Assembly (NCBI RefSeq): GCF_030125375.1
Contig: NZ_JASJUU010000002.1
Location: forward strand, 1 to 64,000
Length of the DNA: 64,000 bases
Direction: 5' to 3'
Source of the DNA: Pseudoalteromonas umbrosa
Lineage (GTDB): Bacteria; Pseudomonadota; Gammaproteobacteria; Enterobacterales; Alteromonadaceae
The notes under the pieces are model-generated. The model was not told where the DNA came from and ran no database searches. It saw only the letters and a program-made list of their open reading frames with translations. This document shows positions 36,728 through 47,116 of the stretch, piece by piece (the first letter of the stretch is position 1; the number at the start of each line of letters is the position of its first letter). Position numbers and translations under genes: made by a program.

Positions 36728-39700
36728 TGGATTGGGTGCTGCAACTCTTCCCGACCGGCAGTGGCTTAGGACAGTCTGTAATTACAACAGTCTGGGTTGG
36801 CATAGCCGTTGTTTGTATGTTGAATTTACGCTTTGGATTTCCGCTGACTGGACTCGTTGTTCCAGGCTACCTTGTGCCACTTTTCATAGTTACACCGATA
36901 TCAGCGGTGGTTATCATCATAGAAGCTATAGTTGTTTATGCTGTAATGTTATTTAGTGCTAAAACCATCATGGAGCGCTTTGGGTTTAGCGAAATGTTTG
37001 GCAGAGATCGCTTTTTTGCCATCATCCTAATCAGTATTTTAGTCAGAGTGGTGATGGATACGCTATTTTGGCCACTAGTTGCCATGTACTTAGCACAATG
37101 GGATATCACGTTTGACTACTCCAGCCAGCTCTACAGCTTAGGCCTGGTGATCATCGCCTTAACAGCAAACGTCATGTGGAATGGTGGCTTCAAATATGGC
37201 ATGCGGGTCACACTAATACAGCTCTTTGTGACATACCTGTTAGTCCGCTTTATGCTCATGCCTTTTACCAACTTTAGTATTGCCAATCTTGCAATCATGT
37301 ATGAAGCTGTTGCGGCCTCCATTGTCGCAGCGCCCAAAGCCTATATCATTTTAGTGATCACTGCCTTTATTGCCTCTCGTGCCAACATCAAATACGGCTG
37401 GGAATTTAACGGCATCATGCTGCCTGCACTGCTAGCTTTGCAGCTCATGCAACCGACGAAATTGCTCACATCCTTTGCGGAGACTGCTGTGATCCTGATA
37501 CTTGGCGGCTCCATATTGACCTTCACACGATTGCGCCATGCAAACTTTGAAGGGGCACGACTATTGTTATTCTTTTTCAATATCGGCTTTTTATACAAAA
37601 TCATCTTAAATTATGTTGTTGTACATTATTATCCGACATTAAAAGTAACTGATACTTTTGCTTTTGGTTACATGCTGTCCACTCTGTTAGCGTTAAAAAT
37701 TTACCAAAAAAATGCCTTAGGACTGGTGATCCGTGCTACCTTCCAAACCTCAATAGTCGGGGGATTAATTGCCATAACCACAGGCTTTTTAATCATGTTT
37801 ATCCCTGCGATATTCGCTACAACTCCTGCAAAGATCAATTCAAGCGACAACACTGATATTGCGCTGAGCCAACAGATCAGCGCCTATAAAAGTTACCTTT
37901 ATACTCAACAAAACGAGCCTGTTTCTATAAGCCAATATCAACAAGCTCAGTCCATTCAACACTTTATGAGTGCAATTCGAGTACTTAATCGCAATAGACA
38001 AGATCAGGAAAACGTCCTGTTAGCTAGACGACTATTATCACAGGCACAATTTTCTTTATATGAAGACGATCGGTACTTGTATATCAAGGACACAGACACA
38101 AGCGCAGTAAGGGGCTTTTTTGCCCTATCAAAACAACCAAGTAAGTCTCATATTATCAGCGTTCCCTATCCGTCAAGTGAGCGGGTCGCCAGTGATGCAG
38201 CAGGACTTTTATTTGAATTACTTGGCAGTGATGCACTGGCACTAGGGACGCAATTCACGCCTTCAATCGCAACACAGCAAGTATCCCAGCAAAGCCCCTA
38301 TTACAGTGCGTTTTTCTCGGTGTTTGAGGAACTTGAAGTACTGCAAATACGGTCAGTAAATCAATATACTCGGGTTCACTTACAGTTGAGCCCCTATGGG
38401 GTAAATAGTCAATTTTGGATTTTTAATCAGTTACCTACTTCATTATCTCAGAAGCAACTTACAAACCTCATGGGATTCGAACGAGGTCAATTTGGTATGT
38501 TACACACCAGCAGCATGCCCACGGCTGATTTTAATGGAAAAATGGTTGAAGCCTATATCGATGGCGCGAGTTACTCCAACCTACTTTCAGAGGTTGTTCT
38601 TAGCACCAGCAGTGGCAGCAATGTCGCTGCCACCTTTATTGACACAAGCCTAGATGAGGTAATCGAAACCTTCGCCCCCTATATCAGTGCCAAGGGCAGC
38701 AATCACTACCGGGAGCTGACAAATAATGAAGCAGCACTCTGGGAGTTTGAAATTCTCGGTCCGCTATATAAATTAGTGGCTCAGCAATCAGATAGAGAGT
38801 TTGATCAGGATGAACTAAACCGTCTAGCCCGAATTAATCACATTGCCAATATGATGGGTTATCAGCTGCAGATCATAGATAACGACCAAGCTCAGTATAT
38901 TGTCTTGGCTCCACTCAATAACCAAGAGAGTTTACAGCAGGGCCAAGGGCTATATGTTATTAACCTTCACCCGAGTGCCATGCTCAATATCCAAGTCCCA
39001 AGGCCTTTATTTGAAAGTAATACGCTAAAGTTCTCAGGCGAACTATTTGCAAGTACTGGAGCGAAAGCACTGTCAATCGCCGGGGCACACCCATACGCAA
39101 ATGAACAGGCTAATGTCATGGCTCCAGGTAATGTGAGAAGTCTATTTAACGTCGTACACCAGAGTACGCTGCGTTATTTCGCTGAGCAGCCGATTTTAAG
39201 CTTACAAGTACGCAGTCATAGCGCGCCCTCATACGTAAGACCCAGTGCAATCGCATTTCAGTTCACAAACCCAGATGAACAACACGCTAATACATTGAAA
39301 GAATTACAATACACATTAACTGACTTAGGTGTGAATACACAAGTTGTTAGTGGACAAGTGCAAACAAGAGGGCTTGAGATAGGTACATCACCGCAATCTG
39401 GCTACCGCCTATTTAGCCCAATCAGTGAACTTGCTACATTGTGGCTGGCCTCCGATTTTAAACAACATTTTGCCATCTCAGAGCAGGCGCTCTTACAACG
39501 CCTGCTCGCAGTATCAAGAGATCCCCAAGTAAGATCTTTAAATACCTTAGTATTAAGCCCCAATGATTGGCTACTAGACAACCCTCCATCATTAGAGAAG
39601 GTGCTGCAACTTGCAGAACAATATTCGCAAGATCAACACTTGCCACTGCTATCAGAGTTTTGTCAAAAATATCCCAATTGTCAGTTACAAGCCGTGCGCA

Positions 39701-39840
39701 TAGAGCAATCACAACAGCTTGCCCTGACAATTAAACTACGCAATAAATTACTTGCTATTTACACTCCCACCAGCAATAAGGTTCTGACAATCAAAGACTT
39801 TAACTACGCTACAGGGGGGCTAATACATGTATTGGATTAA
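36727..39840 (+). CDS. CapC/PgsC-like polymer synthase membrane subunit with internal duplication and large C-terminal region
   Basis: A 1037-residue protein. Residues about 20-370 hold roughly ten membrane helices with two CapC-like units: G37-F-P-L-T-G42-L-V-V-P46 with P57 and E66, and a second, G-W-E-F-N-G-I-M-L-P near 222-231 with matching P and E. CapC/PgsC (about 150 residues in Bacillus) has the motif xGFPLTGLVVPGYL-like in its first unit. The 650-residue C-terminal part is soluble or extracytoplasmic and ends with conserved-looking VPRPLFESNTLKFSGELF and GAHPYANEQANV segments. It overlaps both neighbours (TAATG upstream; 14 bp downstream). CapB and CapC form the synthase in Bacillus. 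The assignment is by motif and context. Confidence 0.7.
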   Translation: MDWVLQLFPTGSGLGQSVITTVWVGIAVVCMLNLRFGFPLTGLVVPGYLVPLFIVTPISAVVIIIEAIVVYAVMLFSAKTIMERFGFSEMFGRDRFFAIILISILVRVVMDTLFWPLVAMYLAQWDITFDYSSQLYSLGLVIIALTANVMWNGGFKYGMRVTLIQLFVTYLLVRFMLMPFTNFSIANLAIMYEAVAASIVAAPKAYIILVITAFIASRANIKYGWEFNGIMLPALLALQLMQPTKLLTSFAETAVILILGGSILTFTRLRHANFEGARLLLFFFNIGFLYKIILNYVVVHYYPTLKVTDTFAFGYMLSTLLALKIYQKNALGLVIRATFQTSIVGGLIAITTGFLIMFIPAIFATTPAKINSSDNTDIALSQQISAYKSYLYTQQNEPVSISQYQQAQSIQHFMSAIRVLNRNRQDQENVLLARRLLSQAQFSLYEDDRYLYIKDTDTSAVRGFFALSKQPSKSHIISVPYPSSERVASDAAGLLFELLGSDALALGTQFTPSIATQQVSQQSPYYSAFFSVFEELEVLQIRSVNQYTRVHLQLSPYGVNSQFWIFNQLPTSLSQKQLTNLMGFERGQFGMLHTSSMPTADFNGKMVEAYIDGASYSNLLSEVVLSTSSGSNVAATFIDTSLDEVIETFAPYISAKGSNHYRELTNNEAALWEFEILGPLYKLVAQQSDREFDQDELNRLARINHIANMMGYQLQIIDNDQAQYIVLAPLNNQESLQQGQGLYVINLHPSAMLNIQVPRPLFESNTLKFSGELFASTGAKALSIAGAHPYANEQANVMAPGNVRSLFNVVHQSTLRYFAEQPILSLQVRSHSAPSYVRPSAIAFQFTNPDEQHANTLKELQYTLTDLGVNTQVVSGQVQTRGLEIGTSPQSGYRLFSPISELATLWLASDFKQHFAISEQALLQRLLAVSRDPQVRSLNTLVLSPNDWLLDNPPSLEKVLQLAEQYSQDQHLPLLSEFCQKYPNCQLQAVRIEQSQQLALTIKLRNKLLAIYTPTSNKVLTIKDFNYATGGLIHVLD

Positions 39841-42118
39841 AAAGCTACTACACCTTAGCGCTACTGGATTTTTGCTCTTAGTCTTATTATGGATAAGCTT
39901 TAATGGCGTTACATGGCTAGCATCTGCTGAACAGTTAGAAGAGCGCAGTGAAGAAGAAACACGCTCAGTTGTACATTGGCTACCTAATGACAAGTACATT
40001 TCATTTAATTTTTCAGCATCCAGAACACGCGCAGTCAGATTGCTATCAAACGCCATTTTTGAGGGACAACAAGTATTTGACGAACCAGTAAACTATGCAA
40101 TCGAATATCAACTGTTTGATAGTCAGGGCGTACAACTCAATAAGCATACTTACCACCACGCCTCAAAACTAGTACTTGCAGCACAAGAGCAGCAAGTAAA
40201 ACAAATTATAGAAGACAGAAAAGCGCTGTCGGTGGCCTCTGGACAATCTTTTTATATAGATGTGTCACGCTACCCGAATGCCAGCCAAATCAAGCTCAAA
40301 CTTATCCCTGAAGAGGATACACTTAGAGGTGTTGTAGTTAGGCTTCACGCCCAAACATCTACAGATACCGATGACAGTCAGCAAATATGGTTGAAGTTAC
40401 CACTTGATTGGCGCGAGAGAATGCTCAATTACCATACCCTAGGGGGCAATGCGCTCGCGCCGTGGGAGCTTACCAACGCGGTACGATATGATTGGCAAAA
40501 ACTTGCGCCTCAAGGCATACCCAATATCGACTTCGTCAGTGACATTTTATACGAAACACTGCCTTATAATGTCATCACTTATGATTTTTCTGCACAGCAG
40601 TGGGATCTCGATAGCTTTTATTCAGCGCCAAACCTTACAGCTACCTTTAGAGTTAAAAGTACCGCCCCTCTTCATTTTACGTCGACGGTGCCTGTCAGTA
40701 CATTGCGCCTCACATGGCATGACTTGAGTCAGCAACTGCCGCCCATTGAGCTAAACGCAGTGGAGCTCGAAGATAATAGCTATAAAATAGAAGATATTAG
40801 ACCAGGTTTAGTGACGGTGCAATCCAGTTTGCCCGCTCTAACCCAGTGGTATCAACTAGCGCAACCAATTGCACCTTTGCACAGTTATTACTATGTATTA
40901 ACGCCAGATACACCTGTTGATTATGCTGTTTCAGGTGGCAGTGATGTGGTCTTCGATATTCGGGATTTAACTCCTGAGGACTCACACGCGATAGTCTCTT
41001 TATACGACGCACAAGGCCAGATTTTTGCTCGTCACAAAATAAGTTTGGAATCGCGGCTATCACAATTTGATCGGTTGATAACACCTGAAACACTGCGCCA
41101 AGCCGTTAATGAAAGTGAAAAATATTATCTCCGCCTACCTGATGAAGCCGTTAAATTAAGAATTTCTAGCAAAACAAGTGTTGCTGTAAAGCTACAAAGC
41201 AGACATCGTGATTTTCATTATCAGAATGTGGTCTGCGAACAACTGTGCGATAACCCTTTAACTGATTTTGTTGAAATTGGCGCTTGGTTTGCGCAAAAAG
41301 CAACCAATGAGTTTATCTTTACAGAGTTACAACAAATCCTAAAAGTACGACTATTTGAAGCTCCACCTCTACCTGTTATTAAAGAAACTGATTACGCATC
41401 TGAATCGCTCTTTGACCGACACCCAATTTCGAACACAGCATTAATTTACAGCCCTGCTAACTATTTTGAGCCACCCAGTGAACCAACACAAGTTCACTTT
41501 AGACAACTCGATGATATTCATTCAATTGACTCGGATCAGGACCCAGCTTTAAAAAGCCCAAAAGTGATCGTATTAAAGAAGCAAACGCCCACATACATTG
41601 AGTTTGATGCAACGAGTAGTACCACTGACGACTCAATCATCACCAGTGTAAGCCAAGCAAACCATTTATTTATTAACCAAGGCGAGCAGCGTCACTTTAT
41701 AAAAACACGTCTGTACAAAATCAATCGCGGCGATTCCTTATCTTTGGACTATCGCGGTAAAAACAGGCCTCTATCGATTGTCGTTAAGCCTTTTATATAT
41801 CCAGCAGTAAAGAGTGAACAAGCGCCTCTCATAATTAATACTCGCCTTAGTGGGAGATATGAAATCGGCGTCACTGATGAATATACGGTGGCAACTAAAA
41901 GGTATGCGCTCATGCCATCGCAAGTTCCTGCATTTATGCTGCACCCTCAATCGACCAATATTATTAGCTACCCGCCCGTGACGATAAAAATAGGAACAGA
42001 CATTCAAACACTTGAAAAATTTGCGATATCGGCTGAAGATGAAATGTGGATAAGTATTTTAGAAGAACATAGCGCACAACCACTTACCCCTTTATGGTGG
42101 CAAAATGAAAATACATAA
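39827..42118 (+). CDS. Large anchored protein of the capsule-like operon, unknown fold
   Basis: A 763-residue protein with one N-terminal helix (about 8-28; LLHLSATGFLLLVLLWISFNGV) and a long mostly beta extracytoplasmic part. No recognised domain or catalytic motif. It overlaps the CapC-like gene by 14 bp and the next gene by 14 bp, which makes it part of the same translation unit. It might bridge the synthase and the outer-membrane component, as periplasmic adaptors do in other export systems. That role is a guess from position. Confidence 0.6.
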   Translation: MYWIKKLLHLSATGFLLLVLLWISFNGVTWLASAEQLEERSEEETRSVVHWLPNDKYISFNFSASRTRAVRLLSNAIFEGQQVFDEPVNYAIEYQLFDSQGVQLNKHTYHHASKLVLAAQEQQVKQIIEDRKALSVASGQSFYIDVSRYPNASQIKLKLIPEEDTLRGVVVRLHAQTSTDTDDSQQIWLKLPLDWRERMLNYHTLGGNALAPWELTNAVRYDWQKLAPQGIPNIDFVSDILYETLPYNVITYDFSAQQWDLDSFYSAPNLTATFRVKSTAPLHFTSTVPVSTLRLTWHDLSQQLPPIELNAVELEDNSYKIEDIRPGLVTVQSSLPALTQWYQLAQPIAPLHSYYYVLTPDTPVDYAVSGGSDVVFDIRDLTPEDSHAIVSLYDAQGQIFARHKISLESRLSQFDRLITPETLRQAVNESEKYYLRLPDEAVKLRISSKTSVAVKLQSRHRDFHYQNVVCEQLCDNPLTDFVEIGAWFAQKATNEFIFTELQQILKVRLFEAPPLPVIKETDYASESLFDRHPISNTALIYSPANYFEPPSEPTQVHFRQLDDIHSIDSDQDPALKSPKVIVLKKQTPTYIEFDATSSTTDDSIITSVSQANHLFINQGEQRHFIKTRLYKINRGDSLSLDYRGKNRPLSIVVKPFIYPAVKSEQAPLIINTRLSGRYEIGVTDEYTVATKRYALMPSQVPAFMLHPQSTNIISYPPVTIKIGTDIQTLEKFAISAEDEMWISILEEHSAQPLTPLWWQNENT

Positions 42119-42869
42119 ATTTATCATCGCGCTCATCAGCATGACAAGCTTTAATGGCTTTGCACAATCACAATTAAACTGGCAGCAAATTAATAGCTGG
42201 ATAGCAAAGCCGCAAGCGATTGAGCCATGGAAATATCAACAGCAGGGAAAATTACGCAGCCCTGTACATATATTGACTGCAACTTCGCCTATAAACGGCG
42301 GAGGCGCGCTCATGTACCGCGTGGCGGCTTCCCCTTGCTTCGTGTCTATTCCTCATCAATTTCACGACAAGTACACGCTTAAAATCGGTCGCGCACTATT
42401 TGAATCTAGCTGCAATATGATGGCTTTTAATACCCATCACAGGCATAGCCAAAGTTTGGATGACCTGCCAATGGATTACTCCAAGCGAAAGCGTGGGCTG
42501 CATGTTGCTGCCGTCAAAGCCTTTCACTATGCTCACCCCAACGCCGCCATTTTTCAAATACATGGATTTAATCAAAAAAAGCGTAAATCCTCCGAAGGGA
42601 AAAAGGCTGACTTTATACTTAGCCAAGGCCGAAGCTACAATTCAAAATTGGCTAAGCTGCAGCGCTGTTTATCGGGCCTAAGTAGTCATACCTATATTTA
42701 TCAAAAAGATATTTTCGAGCTCGGTGGCACTAAAAACATCCTGCACAAGATAGGACTTGCCCCACATCGATTTATTCATATCGAGATCAGTAAGCCCATG
42801 CGCAAACGACTGATCACTCAATCAACCAGTATGGAGCAATTCAATTTATGCCTCTCATATTCACGTTGA
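42105..42869 (+). CDS. Secreted hydrolase-like protein of the capsule-like operon
   Basis: A 254-residue protein with a signal peptide (IIALISMTSFNGFAQ). Conserved-looking motifs are NTHHRHSQ, IFQIHGF, ELGGTKNILHKIG and FIHIEISKPMR. Clusters of His, Asp and Glu resemble zinc amidohydrolases such as N-formylglutamate deformylase-like or poly-gamma-glutamate hydrolase-like enzymes. I recall similar small proteins near CapB/CapC genes but cannot name the family. It might trim or release the polymer. It overlaps both neighbours (14 and 22 bp). Confidence 0.5.
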   Translation: MKIHKFIIALISMTSFNGFAQSQLNWQQINSWIAKPQAIEPWKYQQQGKLRSPVHILTATSPINGGGALMYRVAASPCFVSIPHQFHDKYTLKIGRALFESSCNMMAFNTHHRHSQSLDDLPMDYSKRKRGLHVAAVKAFHYAHPNAAIFQIHGFNQKKRKSSEGKKADFILSQGRSYNSKLAKLQRCLSGLSSHTYIYQKDIFELGGTKNILHKIGLAPHRFIHIEISKPMRKRLITQSTSMEQFNLCLSYSR

Positions 42870-45800
42870 TTGTTTTTTTAAGTTTAGCGAGCTCCGTTTG
42901 TCTAGCACAGACTGCCAACTTACAGGCTGATGTACAGTGGTACGATGCCGATACTTTAGCGCTGGAACGCAGTGCTGCTGACATTAGTCTCACTCATCAT
43001 CAGGCTAAGTACTTATTTTTACCTGCAGGACAGTGGCTTGTAACCCCCCTTAAAAACCTTGAATCACTGGCATTTTGGCAAGGGCAAACATTAAATGCCC
43101 TCATGCAGATCACCAAGCAGCAATGGTTATGCCAGCAGCACATGTGTCAATTAAGTGCCTCTACAAGATCGCGGATTTTAAAAGTTTACAACCAGCAGCA
43201 AGATGGCAAGTTTGAAATATGGCGCGGATATCAACACTCCCACAGAGACCCCTTCCGTCGCGCAGTCAAATTCCCAATGTCAGGCAAAACCGTAGCGCTG
43301 GCACAGGAACATACCACTTTATACCCACTACATAACCAGCAAAGTGTGAAGCTGTATTTTGAGCAAGCAAAAAAGCTAAAACTCACAGTACATCGCGACC
43401 TGTATGACCTACAAAAAGGCGGCAAGGTTGTCGCCTTGGTGAATGATGCCCCAATCAGCATCATTAACGTCTCCGATGCACAAGCTCAAGAATATACTCA
43501 ACACAAACTCGGTGTTGGCAATGTCGATTATCTCGCTGTGCCAGCAAACAGTTATTTGACCATAAAAAGCAGCAGTAAAACCTGGGTTAAATTAGAGCAA
43601 ATGCATCGCGCCATTTATGATCAAAATGCAGGTATCAAACACCAAGAAAAATTACTCAGTCCATACTGGGTCAATAATTTAGACCGTGCTCTACACAAAA
43701 TCTACTTTGAAAACAACATCAACCAACTCACTCAATTTAAGCCTGAGAGCGCCAGCGCACTTGAGTTAAGGCGTCATCAAGATTTTATCAGCACAATATC
43801 AACAGGCACATTTTTAACACCGACCAGCAATGCCCAAAAGCCACTCACAACACACAAAAGGCTGGTTTCTATATACCAAACAGCAAGAACATCACAGCAC
43901 TACTTATTCCAAAGCCAAACATCCAGCATGTTGCAATATAACCGCTTAAATAAGTCGCTCAAGTTTGATTTGAGTCAGGAACAAAGGATCACAAACAGCG
44001 CTATTTTGTATGTCAGAGCCAATCGCGCCGCTGAGTTGATAGTAGAAATAAACACTATGCGTCATAAAATTGCTGTGACACCGAAACAAGGATTTGTCCC
44101 AGTTAATTTAGACGTTGAAATGGATGTAGAGCAAATCACTCTTTTCTCCGCCAGTGATGCAAAAATAGATATCGCACTGCAAATTCGCACCTTGCTGCCG
44201 CTACCAAATAATGAACTCCTGTACTCACAGCCCGGAAAATTGGCGTTTAAGAGCCCAACTATTTCCGCACTGCTTGCTCGTATCCAATCAGACAAAGCCA
44301 AAAGTTACATCAATAGTTTGTCTAACTTCAAACTACAATCAGACCTTAATAGCCCTTCTTTCTCCCAATATACAAAGAGTCATTGGATGTACAAACTTGG
44401 GGAGGTTGAGCACTTAGCTAAGCATGCGCCAACTGAAGCCCTTCCAAAGCTCCGGATGTTATTAAACAGCCCCTTTGATGATGTACAGCTGCGTGCTTGG
44501 CAATTACGGTTAGCAGTTCTTACGCGGCTTGATCGTAGCAATGCAGTACTGCGCTACTTGGGTGCTTTATTGCAAAGCTCGAATACGTTATTGAGCGATT
44601 TTGCTGCGAAAGGGCTATTAAGCCGCTATCAACAGACCAATCAAATATTTAATATCCAAGGTTTATGTGCGCTCAAGCATGAACTTAAAGGGTGCCCTCA
44701 ATTACTCACCAGTACTTTACTGTCGCAAGGTAAGCTCCTTGAGACATTGTGGTTAGACCATGACCAACAACAAGTATCCAATTCACTTTTTGATAGACTG
44801 GGTTACACAACCTATGGCGGTCAGCTCCGAGATGTTCAGCCAAGATATGATATTGTCCACAACAAACAAGTACAGTTAGTGACTGAAACGGCCGCATATA
44901 AAGCCTACAAAATAGGTGAAAAGCCTGTTTCTATCACAGCCCACTCAGACATCAATATCCAAATTAGTGCCCGTAGCTTTGGCCTAGAAACTGGAGAGAA
45001 CAACATTGCTTGGCTACATGTTGATAAAGATAATGATCTCTATTTTATGCCAATTTACAGCGACATATTGTCCACTACTTCAGTTACCAGCCCAATTGAA
45101 ACGCTCTTATCTGTGGCATCCAGCACTATGGTGACATTACGCGCTGGTGAGACTTTAACGTTGAACAGCAAACAGACCACCTTTGCGCAGCTTCAAATCT
45201 TTGATGAAACACACTTTAACCCTTACTCAACGCAACAACTTAGTGAATTTGCATTAGATACTTCCTTTTTAGAGCTGCTGCATACCACTAACGCTCATAA
45301 TACAGCCGCATTTACTAAGTTACTCAATAACAGTTTATATCGGCTAGAAAATGCAACCTTGGCAGATCATGAGTTTACCGCGTTATTCTCTAAACTAAAC
45401 GGCTTGGATATTCCCGCATCTTTATCCAAACTCCATGACCGTGTACAAAGCTTTGGTCACTGGGTACCACTGCAAAAATATCTTAACTACGCAGGTACTC
45501 AACTTGTCGACCTATCCCCCATTGAAACTCGCAGTATCGCAGAACAGCTTAGTCGCCACACCGCCAAAAGAGACGATGTAAAAGGGATCACAATACGTCC
45601 TTACCACACCCTTTCGCTAGATTTTAGAGAATTAAAATCAATGCAAATACGTCTAGTCTTTCACTTTTCTGATGCGGAACTGGTATCCAATGCTGCCACC
45701 TTAGTCGCCGTTGAAACTGGCAATGGTGAAACAGCATGGCCGATTTCAGACAAGCAAAGTCAGTTTGGCTTGACGCAAAGTGAGTTAAGTAGTGGGCTAA

Positions 45801-47116
45801 TTAAAATACGTTGGCTAAATCCATATTTATCGCAAATCCTGCAAGTAGAAGTGCAAGTTCGTCAAGGCAGACGCTGGCAAAGCATCGAGCTAGACCAGCG
45901 TCAGTTGTTTTATTATGCCACCGCATCACAATCAATCTTAGCGCAGCTCGATAAAGACGCTCTAATTAAAATTGAACGCTTCGAGAAAAAGCAGCGTCTG
46001 GAGGATATTGGATTCTACCCTGCTGGTAATATTGAGATCCCAAGCAACTATGCGCGCCTTGCGCGATTATTTGCTTGGCGACTTAATACTAATCGTCAAA
46101 AGTTAGCTGTCGCCCCTCCTGTTACCCCTCTAAAATTGAACAGAGCAGAATTGAAATTTGAGCGGCTTGCCAAGCACTTCAATGAGCCGTTGATAAGCGC
46201 CAATGGTAATAGAACACATATTGAGGGGTATATGAGCTATGACAGAGATGGTATTTTTCAGACCAATGATCCCATTGATACCGCTCACCGACTCGATTTC
46301 GGGATCCGTTTGAGAAACCGCTATCGACAGCACTGGTATAGGCTTGAAGGCGCATATCGACTTAATAATTTACGCTATGAGTCTTTGGCAATTAACGGCA
46401 TATATAATTGGCTAGATCACGAAAGCCCTTGGTTTAGTGAAGTTGGACTCTATAACCGCTGGCAAGAAGCTGAACTTGCTCAAGAAAGTCATTTGACCAG
46501 CCATATTGACGCAACCATTGGCCAAATTTGGCGAGATGATATATCAGTGAGGCACCAATGGTGGTGGCAACCCTATTACTATTACACCAGCATAGAAAAA
46601 CAAGAATACCTAGACGACCCGTTTATTAGCCAAGATATGTACAATTTTTATCGCGCAAACCATATGCATGGCTGGCAAGCAGGGTATCGAATTCGCTATC
46701 AACCTTGGGTAGACAGTCAATTTAGTGCGCAAATTAGCACAACCTCCAATGAAGATTGGACCAGCCTAGACACCGCAACACTGAGCGGGAATTGGCAACA
46801 ATATTATGAAGGGCATATTTTTACATTGGGACTCAGCAGCAGCTATGTGTTCGCGGACCAAAACCGTCCGAATGCAACTTGGCAGTACTTAACCTCATTG
46901 AGCTGGCAAACCTTATTTGATTTTAGTGAACAGACAGCGGGATGGATCAGTCTTAATTGGACACAAGATTGGTTTAGAAACAACCATAACATACGCTTTG
47001 AGGTAACTTTAGGCAACCTACAAAATACAGGCTTTGCGCCTTTTGCACATGATGAAATTATTTTTGAATCACTACAACTAACACACTTCCTAGAGCAAGA
47101 TATTAATGGCAGATAA
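42848..47116 (+). CDS. Giant exported protein with C-terminal outer-membrane barrel-like region
   Basis: A 1422-residue protein with a signal peptide (MPLIFTLIVFLSLASSVCLA). The middle contains helical repeat-like segments (about 490-640; HAPTEALPKLRMLLNSPFDDVQLRAWQLRLAVL). The last 300 residues (from about 1115) show alternating aromatic beta-strands (HWYRLEGAYRLNNLRYESLAINGIYNWL, VRHQWWWQPYYYYTSI) typical of an outer-membrane barrel. The last residue is Arg rather than the usual Phe. It may form an outer-membrane export channel with a periplasmic scaffold, like the exporters of other polymers. No family is recognised. Confidence 0.6.
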   Translation: MPLIFTLIVFLSLASSVCLAQTANLQADVQWYDADTLALERSAADISLTHHQAKYLFLPAGQWLVTPLKNLESLAFWQGQTLNALMQITKQQWLCQQHMCQLSASTRSRILKVYNQQQDGKFEIWRGYQHSHRDPFRRAVKFPMSGKTVALAQEHTTLYPLHNQQSVKLYFEQAKKLKLTVHRDLYDLQKGGKVVALVNDAPISIINVSDAQAQEYTQHKLGVGNVDYLAVPANSYLTIKSSSKTWVKLEQMHRAIYDQNAGIKHQEKLLSPYWVNNLDRALHKIYFENNINQLTQFKPESASALELRRHQDFISTISTGTFLTPTSNAQKPLTTHKRLVSIYQTARTSQHYLFQSQTSSMLQYNRLNKSLKFDLSQEQRITNSAILYVRANRAAELIVEINTMRHKIAVTPKQGFVPVNLDVEMDVEQITLFSASDAKIDIALQIRTLLPLPNNELLYSQPGKLAFKSPTISALLARIQSDKAKSYINSLSNFKLQSDLNSPSFSQYTKSHWMYKLGEVEHLAKHAPTEALPKLRMLLNSPFDDVQLRAWQLRLAVLTRLDRSNAVLRYLGALLQSSNTLLSDFAAKGLLSRYQQTNQIFNIQGLCALKHELKGCPQLLTSTLLSQGKLLETLWLDHDQQQVSNSLFDRLGYTTYGGQLRDVQPRYDIVHNKQVQLVTETAAYKAYKIGEKPVSITAHSDINIQISARSFGLETGENNIAWLHVDKDNDLYFMPIYSDILSTTSVTSPIETLLSVASSTMVTLRAGETLTLNSKQTTFAQLQIFDETHFNPYSTQQLSEFALDTSFLELLHTTNAHNTAAFTKLLNNSLYRLENATLADHEFTALFSKLNGLDIPASLSKLHDRVQSFGHWVPLQKYLNYAGTQLVDLSPIETRSIAEQLSRHTAKRDDVKGITIRPYHTLSLDFRELKSMQIRLVFHFSDAELVSNAATLVAVETGNGETAWPISDKQSQFGLTQSELSSGLIKIRWLNPYLSQILQVEVQVRQGRRWQSIELDQRQLFYYATASQSILAQLDKDALIKIERFEKKQRLEDIGFYPAGNIEIPSNYARLARLFAWRLNTNRQKLAVAPPVTPLKLNRAELKFERLAKHFNEPLISANGNRTHIEGYMSYDRDGIFQTNDPIDTAHRLDFGIRLRNRYRQHWYRLEGAYRLNNLRYESLAINGIYNWLDHESPWFSEVGLYNRWQEAELAQESHLTSHIDATIGQIWRDDISVRHQWWWQPYYYYTSIEKQEYLDDPFISQDMYNFYRANHMHGWQAGYRIRYQPWVDSQFSAQISTTSNEDWTSLDTATLSGNWQQYYEGHIFTLGLSSSYVFADQNRPNATWQYLTSLSWQTLFDFSEQTAGWISLNWTQDWFRNNHNIRFEVTLGNLQNTGFAPFAHDEIIFESLQLTHFLEQDINGR

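Noticed and set aside
42396-42626. Minus-strand reading frame inside the polymer operon
   Set aside because: Antisense to the secreted hydrolase-like gene, with no start signal and no protein-like pattern.
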